From Lumbricus terrestris (Eukaryota; Annelida; Clitellata; Crassiclitellata; Lumbricidae), in contig OX457036.1 in NCBI GenBank assembly GCA_949752735.1, positions 86,001,987 to 86,065,986 on the forward strand: a stretch of DNA of 64,000 nucleotides. The letters run 5' to 3'. The notes beneath the pieces were generated by a model that made no database searches, had not been told where the DNA came from, and saw only the letters and a program-made list of their open reading frames with translations. Made by a program: the position numbers and the translations under genes. Below, piece by piece: positions 51,401 through 61,500 of the stretch. Numbering within the stretch: position 1 is the first letter of the stretch; every line of letters begins with the position of its first letter.

Positions 51401-54400
51401 ATATTATTCTATACTGCAGATTTTGACGAATGTCAAATGGGTACATCAACGTGTAATAGTAGAACAGAAATATGTGTTAACAACATTGGAAGTCACATAT
51501 GTGAATGTAAAAATGGATTCGAAAATAAATCTGGGAATTGCGAAGGTAAGTAAGTGATTTAGGCCTACAGTTGAAATAGATGTATAAATATATGCAGGCT
51601 ATGACTAAAAGTTTAAACTGTTGAGTGATTCTGCGCTTAACTGTAGCTGCACATAACTATAAACACATTTTTGATTACCAAACTAGCCGCATTAGCACCA
51701 TAGGATACCCAAGAGAAATCCTCTTTAACTATACAGACCCTTCCATATTGTGGGTCTAATGGCTAGCACGCATTTATACTATTCTTCTAACCCTTCATTC
51801 ACATGCTGCACTGACTTTCCAGCGACAGTTGATAGGCTAACAGTTACTACTCTTCGTGAAAGGGATAAAAATAGTAAAGTTTATTCTTAAGAAGACGAGT
51901 TTTATAATTACTGTTAGTAGTGAAGGACTACAGGAGAAACACCCATTTTTTGCAGGGTATGGGTACGAATAAATGGGCCAAAGTACAAGGTCAAGGTCAA
52001 AGGTCAAGGTCAAGGTCAAAGGTCAAAGGTCAAGGTCATCTTAATTAGGTCATCTTAATTAGGTCATCTTAATTAGGTCATATTAATTATCTTAATCCTA
52101 TTAATTAGCTTAATCCTATTAATTATCTTAACCATATTAATTACCTAATCCTAATTAGTAATTACATATCCCTAATTAGTACAACAAAGGACCTACTAAC
52201 CCTAAATAGCACTACATAGCTTCTTTAATTCATATAGTTAGCTATTATTAGTAATTAGCTATTATTACTAATTAGCGACACCTAATTAGCATAACAAAGG
52301 CGCGGCGACTCCATAATTAGCGGCCCGCGCGCGCCCGCCCGCCCGCCCGCCCGACCGGGGCCCTCATGAGCGCTGGGGGGCTATGCCGAAGCGGTATGCT
52401 AACTAATATAATAATTAAATATGCTAATTTTCTGGCTCTTCGTGCTATAGTGCAAGAAATGTGGCACCCATCCAGCATGCGAGACGCACAATATCCCAGA
52501 AAGCTGCGGCCAATCAGAATATGTGAATCTTGCTAGTAGGAAATTTCTAAGTATGAAAGAACAAACACAATATTTTTTCATAGCAATTCTTTATTACGCA
52601 ACATTAAACAATCTTTATTTTAATATGATTGCGCAATAACTTGCGCGAGAGTACAAGAGATTTATTTACATTGTTCGTTGCATAGTTCATTTCAAATATC
52701 TACAGAGTTCAATGCTTTTCGCAGAGTCCATTATTTACAGTCTTCATCAAATTTCGCATTGTCCAATTCAAATATCTACAGAGCACAATACTGTTCGCAG
52801 AGGCCATTATTTACAATCATCGACGACTTTTTCGCATTGTCCAATTCAACTAACTACAGAGTTCGACGACTTTTCGCAATAACTTCAAGTATTTACTACA
52901 AATTCTCTATACATTATTTACACTTGGAATATTCACATGCCCATACGACAACGACTCTGAGGAATTTAAAAGATATCGCTTGTCGTCATAAGGGGAGAGA
53001 GCCGCCTTTCGTAATTCTACAGTGTGCAAATCGTGTTTTCGACTTTGTATGACGCAGAATTTGGAGCTAGTAGGCTTCTCCTCCAATATGCATGCGCGAT
53101 ATTCGGCATGTCTGATGCATTTCTTGACAAATCCCCTTTTTATCCCCTTCGCCGTCTTCTTTTCCTTCTCCCCAGCCAACAGCAAACTATACATTTTTGA
53201 TCGTAACCCGCAAAATTCAATTACAGCATCGCCATTGCATTCGTCCTTAAACTTTCCAATGACCTTGGCGTTGGTTCGACTATGCAAAAAGTGCCCACAG
53301 GGGTAGTCGGAGGTATCGTACTCGTCTAAGTTGTGCTGCATGTCAAGATATACGTCGTTTGTAAAGATGTGATAGCAAAGGCTGTCAGTGTCTGTGAACA
53401 GGAGTTTGCAGGCAGATCCATAAATGGGTATTATGTGTTCGTAATGGAATTCATACATTTTTAATTTAGATATATCCAGGATACACATGCCGGCGTAAAG
53501 GGGCTTGTTGAGTAAAACGTTAGAATTTGTTAATTTTATCACAGTCAAATCTTCATTTATGATATTATACGATTCAAAATTTGGTCGGGCCACGAAACGT
53601 TTGGCTCGTTTCGCATTGGTGACAAGTTTCACCGCTAGGTGCTTCCTGTTATTTTGCATTGTCTTACCGTAAATTGAATTGTTCATTAATTTGAAGAGGT
53701 CTTTTTCAAAGGAAGATTTTGCAACCTGCCGTTTGGAAGTGTTGAAGTCGATATATGGCTTCAGCCATCGACTTTGACGAAACTCGAGGATTTTATGAAT
53801 TTTTGATAATTCCATGCCCATTTTAAGATAGAATTGTAGATTTCGATAATGAACGACATACCGGGTCTTTGCCATGAGATTGGGCACCAACTTTTCGACC
53901 CCGGCACCGATTTTAGCCGAAATTTTCTGCGAAACGGACTTTGCGTAAGGAGATATCATGTCCGGTCGTATGTGAAGCGTCTCTGGTGCGAGGGGATAGT
54001 CATTGTGGTCGTCGTGGAGATGAGAAGGATAGTCCAAGTCCACGTCCAAAATATAACCAAAATCGTCGTCTGTCGATTTAGAGCCCAAGTCAAAGTCTGC
54101 TATTTCGTAATCGTCCAAAAATCTAAATTTACCCGTCGGGAGCGGCTCGGACATGGCGTAACCGTAGAGGTTGTTGCAATCCAAATACATGATGTAGCTA
54201 TTTGGACTGCTTGGGTCGTATCCTTGAGCGAGATACGGGTTATTCGCCTTTGCGTATCGATTGGATATCATGGAAACGCCGCCTCTCATGCCCCGCTCCA
54301 CAAACAGATAAATGTCCGGGTCGGTGATCAAGTCCAAATTTACGTTTGTCATGCGCAAACACGCGTCGAAGCTAAGTCCGGGGCTGCTGTAATAGTGAAG

Positions 54401-57400
54401 CGGGTCCAATTTGTAAAAGTCCAAGGACATAGCACGAAAAGATTCGAAAACGTCCGCCAGTAAAATGACATCGGTCTTCAAATACAGATCGTGGTAGTCC
54501 TGCATAGTCGTCATGTCGAAAGTCTGCCAAATTTTCTGGGCGTAGTCGTAGTCGTCCTGCGAGATGTCTTCGTCAGTCAGTTTGCTAAAGAAACAGCCTT
54601 TGGGCGGCAGAGTCCTTTCGGTCATTCTGCAGGCTGACGTCATATATTCGTAGGGAAATACCCCCTTACGCAAAAGCAATTTGTAGTCGTTCGGAAAAAT
54701 TCGCCGCAAATGCGAGAATTTGGAGTCGTCTTCCTTCGATAAATTTTTTACCAACACATCCAAACCGCAGTTTAGAAATTGGAGGGAATCCAAAAAGCGT
54801 ATATTATTGACTTCGAACGAGAGATATTTTTCCATGTTGGTTGCAATGACATTTATTTCTTGCTCTGCAAACTCCTTGTTCATATTTTTGAGAATAAGAT
54901 GAGAATCGTAACCTTTAAGGTTGTGAAAGATGACAGGAAGGAGATAGTTTGCAGATTTGCCTTTCTTAGATTTGGTAGGTTTGCGAAACTTGAGTTTTAG
55001 ATTGCAAGGAGAGCAAAGAGCAGAAACAAAGTTACCAGTCATGTGACAGTGGTGTCGAACTTTGTTGGAACCAGAAAAAGCGATAGAGCAAGAAGGACAT
55101 GCAGCACAACTTTCAAACTGTAACCGCTGCTGCTGGGTAAGTGGAATCATCGGTTTGTTGGTGGCCAAAATTTTATTTATACGATTTTGTTCGGTTTTTA
55201 TATGCGAAAAGAAATGCTCCATCACGTTTGGCCCAGAGTACGTGTATGGAGCCGCGTCGTTCAATTGTGGAAAAGAAGAAACTGTGAGACAACAGAACCC
55301 GCTAGGAGTGTGTGTGTCTATAATTTTGGTCGATTTTCCAGCAGCCGCAGTATCGGTTGGAGTCAAGTAGCTCTCGAAATCGCTGTAAATCGCGTAGGGC
55401 ACAGGCATTTCATGCTGAGTGTTTGCGAATGAGAGGTTAGAATTTTCGGGAGTGGGGTATCGCACGGACTGCAAGCCGTGCTTGCCGCATTCGTCCATAT
55501 GAGCATGCTTCCCAGCAGCAGTGGTAAAACAGTGCAGACAGTATGGACATGGGAAAGTTCTGTGTCTGCTAGAATTTCGTGTGCTTAGAAGTGCAGAAAG
55601 ATTGCGAATTGTGATATAATGGCGCTTAGCGCCATCATCAAGAAGTAGAAGGTTGACAATGTGTTTTCTACCCCTGTGAGCACTCGCGTATAGTGGCGTA
55701 AAAGTTTTATCATCAGGATTTGAATACATAATATTAATTGCATAGTCAGGATTCATGTTTTCGAAGAGTGGGATTTGCTCAATGGTCATTGGAAATTTCA
55801 AATCGTCGATATGAAGTTCACCCAGATACCGTCTGTAGATGGTGGCTCGCTCAGCATGTTTAGCTTGGTAATGACTTACAGATAATGTTGCATATAGAAA
55901 ACAGAACTCGTCATCATTTTGAATGTTCAGGGTAGCATGTTTCCCAATCAAATATTGTGGGGTGGGAATGTAAGTAGACGCGCCGATCGGTTCATATACC
56001 GCATTGCACAACTTAAATTCCGCCACTCCGTTCACTAACCACCCGGAACTCTGACTGGTGAAGACGTCCACCAATTCGTCGATGCGATGTACTGCGTCTT
56101 GGATTTGATCGGCGATCTGCGACGGATGCATCAGCGTTGCAGGCACAGATTTGAAGTATCCAACCGTCTGTGCGTCTCCGTCTGGCGTGGGTCGCTTGAA
56201 ATCTACGTCGACCGCCACGTACCATTTCACCGGCCTAAAGAAAACATTGTGCTTAATACGAATTGGCTAAGTCCGAATGCTGTGGTGAAAAATTTCTAAG
56301 TATATGAAATATAGATTCAAAAATTTTATAAGTACAACATTTTAGACGGAAAATTCTTCTAAGTACAAGAAATGGAACTGCAAATTTTCTATATTGCACG
56401 CTTTAGAGCTAAAAATTGTCTAAGTTCAAGAAATAAAGAAGCGAAAAATTTCTAAGTCCAACATTTTAGAGCGAAAAATTTTCTAAGTTCAAGAAATACA
56501 GATTCAAAATTTCCTAAGTGCATCATTTTAGAGCGAAAAAAAAAAAAAATTTCTAAGTCCAAGAAATGCAAACTCACCCTTCATCTCTGAATGTGGTTTC
56601 CAGAGCGGCGGTCATACGCGATGCTTCTCCCAGCAACAGACCGTGCACGTCGGTTGTTTCCGGCACAGGAAACGCCATATCGATGAATGTGTTTTGTGCC
56701 GACGTGCGTACTCCCGGATTGGTCGCTTTCTTCACACATGTAACGCAGATCTCCTGTCCGGATCGGAAGAATCGTGTAGACCGGCGGTTCTTGCATTTCG
56801 TACACTCTTGGCGTAGCCGGCAGGTTTCACAGATCCCGTTCGTCAGGCCGGTCGTCTTGTACGCGCGACAAGAGTCGCATCGGCCTACAGACATACAGCA
56901 AATTTTAAAATTCTCGACTGGTAAGAATGCAAATCATACAAGCATAGAGCGAAATGAGTGTGTGTATGTGTGTGTGTAATATGCAAGAATGACAAAGTCC
57001 GTAAAGGCACTTACTCGAAGTACCGGGCTCTGCTGGCGCTGCCGCCTCCGTGTCGCTGTTGCTAGCAGCCGCCTCCGCCGCCGCCTCCGCCGCCGCCGCA
57101 GCCACCGCCGCCGCCGCCGCAGCAGCGTCGCTGCTGCCGGGATTGGTCGCCGCCGCACCGTCGCCGGCCCCGCCGGCGACCCTTCTCGCACGGGTCCCAT
57201 CAGATCTGCAAAATAGTGAAATTTATGTAGAAATATATTTCGTTGAAATATCAAAGATTCTTTACAAAATGTTGTATTTAAAAAGTATTGCTTACAAATC
57301 TACAAAATTCCGTATTTGAAAAGTATAAGTTCGTTGAAATCGATCAACGCAGGGCAAAATTTCATATTTGAAAAGCATAAGTTCGTTGAAATTGTTCAAT

Positions 57401-58302
57401 GTATTGAGCAAGTTTAAAAGATTTATGGAAAGCAGCCTTACTTGCACGCTTTGGAGCGTGTCCAGTGTCCGGCTCTGCCTTTCGCTTGAGCTCTACAACG
57501 CAAATTAAACGGCATGTTACAAAGTATTTTCTAGAATTATTTCGCCAAAATTTAGAAATAATATATATATATACATATATATATTTTTTTTTCAATATAC
57601 GAAAATTTTATTTGTTTAAAAATTATTTTGTTCGAATTTAAAAATAAACTTACCCATTTCTCGAATTCTCTCCTTCAGTTGAGCTTCGATCTTGAGCAAT
57701 TCATCAATTTTCGCGCGTAGGTTGCTCGCTAAAGAAAATTTAAAAAAAAAATTTTAGTGTTGAAGCTTTGCATTAGGTCTAAATTAGCTAGGCACATAAA
57801 GAATAAGAAAATGTCCTACCAGTTTCCATGACGTCTTCTTGTTGTAACGGAACACTTAAATCGGAAAAAGTTTTATATGGGCTCACATATACATATATCT
57901 ACTACTTAATTCTGGGTTTGATCACCCAGTCTGATACTACTTTCGCAAAAATGTCAAATTTCAAATCAAATGTAATAAGTCAAGATCTGCTGGATTCTGA
58001 ATCTGCTGTGTGACGACCATCGTCTGGCGGTGGACTTTATATGGCCGGGGACTACTTTCTTGGTGTATTCCTACGCGAAATAGATGCCTGTGCGCATGCG
58101 CGCGGAAGGATATGATTAAGGCTGTGATGCGGTCAAGTCAGTGTGTGTGTGTGTGTGTGTGTATGTGTGTGCGTGTGTGAGGGAACTACTTTCTTCATGT
58201 CCTCCTAGGCGAATTAGTTCTAAGTCCAAGCGAAATAATATGAAGTGCGCATGCGCGCAGAATGTTATGTTGATGCTGTGATACATTTGAGTGGATGTGT
58301 GT

Positions 58303-58394
<92 letters not shown>

Positions 58395-58486
58395 GAATTA
58401 CTTTCTTCATATCCTCCTAGGCGAATTAGTTCTAAGTCCAAGCGAAATAATACTAAGTGCGCATGCGCGCAGAATGCTATGTTTGA

Positions 58487-58545
<59 letters not shown>

Positions 58546-61500
58546 GGTGTGAGTGGGTATGCACATATAACACACATAGGAAGACGTAAAGATCGCTTAC
58601 TTGAATCCTCGGGCTGTGCTGATGTTGATCCTACATGATGCTCTGCCGCTGATGCGGCCGGATCTGCGCCGCGCTCTGATGCCGATGAGGATTCTGATTG
58701 CAAATCATTCTTGTTCAGATCTATAAGATATGAAAATGTTATAAAGTGGGAATATTTAAAATAAGCCCATAATCTTGCTGTAGATATGTTAAAATGGTTG
58801 TACATGGGTAGAAAATTCGGAGCTTTGCAAGTTCATAATCTATACTTATTTTTCTATGATGGGAATTTTAGTAGAGAAAAAAGGTTAATATTATTATTTA
58901 CTATGGTCAAAAGCGTGCAAGAAGACCCACTACAGAATTGCAGTATGCTAGAAACCGACGGTTCTATTCTATCAGTGCCAGTCCCAAGCGTGCAAATGTC
59001 GGCGGGTGCCGGTAGAAATGCCTCTTACATCTATATAGCATTAGAAAATTGCATTAAAATAATTTAACTCACTCGAAGCCACTACAGAATTGCAGCATGC
59101 TAGTAAGCGGATGTTCTATTCTATCAGTGCCAGTCCCAAGCATGCAAATGTGGGCGGGTGCCGGTAGAAATGTCTCTTACATCTATATAGCGTTAGAAAA
59201 TTGCATTAAAATAATTTAAAGGCGCTCGAAGCCGCTACAGAATTACATCATGCTAGTAAACGGATGTTCTATTCTATCAGTGCCAGTCCCAAGCATGTAA
59301 ATGTCGGCGGGTGCCGGTAGAAATGTCTCTTACATCTATATAACATTAGAAAATTGTATTAAAATAATTTAACTCACTTGAATCCATGTGCGTAGTAAAG
59401 GTACGATTCGGAATGCGGCTGCTGATTGAAGAATCTCGTGTAGTACTCGAAAGCGCCGATAGCTTGTGGCAGAACGTGTAGAAATTGTAGTCGGTCGAAC
59501 TCGAATTCGTCTAGACTTCGAAAACGTGTGTGTTTAACTAGTGCCTTGGCTGTCTTTTTATAACTGTCTGTAACCATTCTGTATGTCATCAACAACCACG
59601 CATCTGCTTGGTCGATGGCTCTTATGAGTAATTCTATTATATCGTTCAGGCGAGTCCAAGCATGCCTGGACGAGAATTCTGCTGCTGACGTCAGGCTCTA
59701 GCAGCTGGCGCACCCTGAGGATGCTACGCCAGGTGCGTGATGAATAATTCTATTATACTGGTCAGGCAAGTCCAAGCATGCCTGGACGAGAATTCTGCTG
59801 CTGACGTCAGGCTCTAGCAGCTGGCGCACCCTGAGGATGCTACGCCAGGTGCGTGATGAATAATTCTATTATACTGGTCAGGCAAGTCCAAGCATGCCTG
59901 GACGAGAATTCTGCTGCTGATGTCAGATTCTAGCAGCAGGCCCGCACTGAGGATGCTACGCCAGGTGCGTGATGAGTAAATCTATCATACTGGTCAGGCA
60001 AGTCCAAGCATGCCTGGACGAGAATTCTGCTGCTTATGGGGAGAGGGAGAGAGGGAGATGGAGGGAGAGAGAGAGGTAGGAAGAGAGCGGTAGGAAGAAG
60101 GGGAGAGGTAGGAAGAGAGATGTAGGAAGAAGGGGAGAGGGAGGGAGAGAGAGAGAGAGGTAGGAAGAAGGAGAGGTAGGAATGGAGAGAGAGAGGTAGG
60201 AAGAGAGAGAGGTATGAAGGTAAAGAGCGAGGGGAGGGGAGAGAGAGGGAGAGGGAGGGAGAGGTAGGAAGAAGGAGAGGTAGGGAGAGAGAGAGAGGTA
60301 GGAAGAAGGAGAGAGATGGAGAGAGAGAGAGAGAGAGAGATATTGTGAAATAATAATTAATTAAAATTTTAGTTAATTATCATAATATCTAATTAGCATA
60401 ATAGTTAGTTAGCATAATATTTCATATGCTCAGCCCCCAGCGCTCATGACGTCTTCCCGAGCTGGCGGGCGGGCGGGCGGGCGCGCGCGGGCCGCTAATT
60501 ATGGAGTCGCCGCGCCTTTGTTATGCTAATTAGGTGTCGCTAATTAGTAATAATAGCTAATTACTAATAATAGCTAACTATATGAATTAAAGAAGCTATG
60601 TAGTGCTATTTAGGGTTAGTAGGTCCTTTGTTGTACTAATTAGGGATATGTAATTACTAATTAGGATTAGGTAATTAATATGGTTAAGATAATTAATAGG
60701 ATTAAGCTAATTAATAGGATTAAGATAATTAATATGACCTAATTAAGATGACCTAATTAAGATGACCTAATTAAGATGACCTTGACCTTTGACCTTTGAC
60801 CTTGACCTTTGACCTTGACCTTGTACTTTGGCCCATTTATTCGTACCCATACCCTGCAAAAAATGTGTGTATCTCCTGTAGTCCTTCACTACTACTGTTA
60901 AAGATTTGTGAATATAGGCCTAATGTTTATAGCCTATTGTCAAATTGAAAATATTTTAGATAAAGACGAATGCAGGAACGCATCCCTCTTGTGCGATATT
61001 GAAACAGAGCTATGTACAAACACAATTGGCAGCTACACGTGCCACTGTAAGCCTGGATATGAAAACACGACATTTGGAAACTGCAAAGGTATGTCCTGTT
61101 GTTTCTGTCTCTGGATCTGTATGCTTTTCTGTTTCGCTGTTTGTGAGATTTTTCCATGAAGTAAGCTTATGATAAGTAGGCCGTCGCAATCTGTGTTGAA
61201 ATGTGCATGTGTAAAGTAGCCTATGTGAGTTTGGTTGCGGAACCAGGGTTTCGGGAAGGGTCTGTCTTTTTGTTCATAGCTCGAGGGTACGCGTACCCTA
61301 AAATAGAATACGTTAAAATACGTACGTACCTTAAAAAATACAGTACGCGTATGGAACGTACCATACACGAAAATTTTGTTTATGGCTTACTCGGCGACCC
61401 ATATAATTATTCTACGTGCACGTATAAATGCAGTCAACAGTATGCGTCATTGAAATCAGTAGGCTATTTCGGGTAGCGTAGCAGTAAATTTAATTCCATA

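Larger units (their letters stand above)
51916..60893. mobile_element. Polinton-related PolB-only element, 8.98 kb, with ~500-bp inverted repeats
   Basis: Outer ends AGTAGTGAAGGACTAC and GTAGTCCTTCACTACT are inverted repeats, flanked by the exact 6-bp duplication ACTGTT (51910-51915 and 60894-60899). The 6-bp duplication and AG-start termini agree with a Polinton-type integrase having inserted it. The only large gene is an intron-containing polymerase B on the minus strand. No integrase, ATPase, protease or capsid frame is visible, so it is either non-autonomous or a distinct PolB transposon. The interior holds several satellites. Confidence 0.9.

Noticed and set aside
53849..54463. 204-codon plus-strand frame
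   Set aside because: It lies wholly antisense to the polymerase B exon, whose motifs are unambiguous.
57050..57319. Ala/Arg-rich open frames on both strands at 57.0-57.3 kb
   Set aside because: A GCC/GGC repeat leaves every frame open; only the minus-strand exon bounded by splice sites is retained.
58195..58589. Open frames of Cys-Val or His-Thr runs
   Set aside because: TG/CA microsatellite artefacts.
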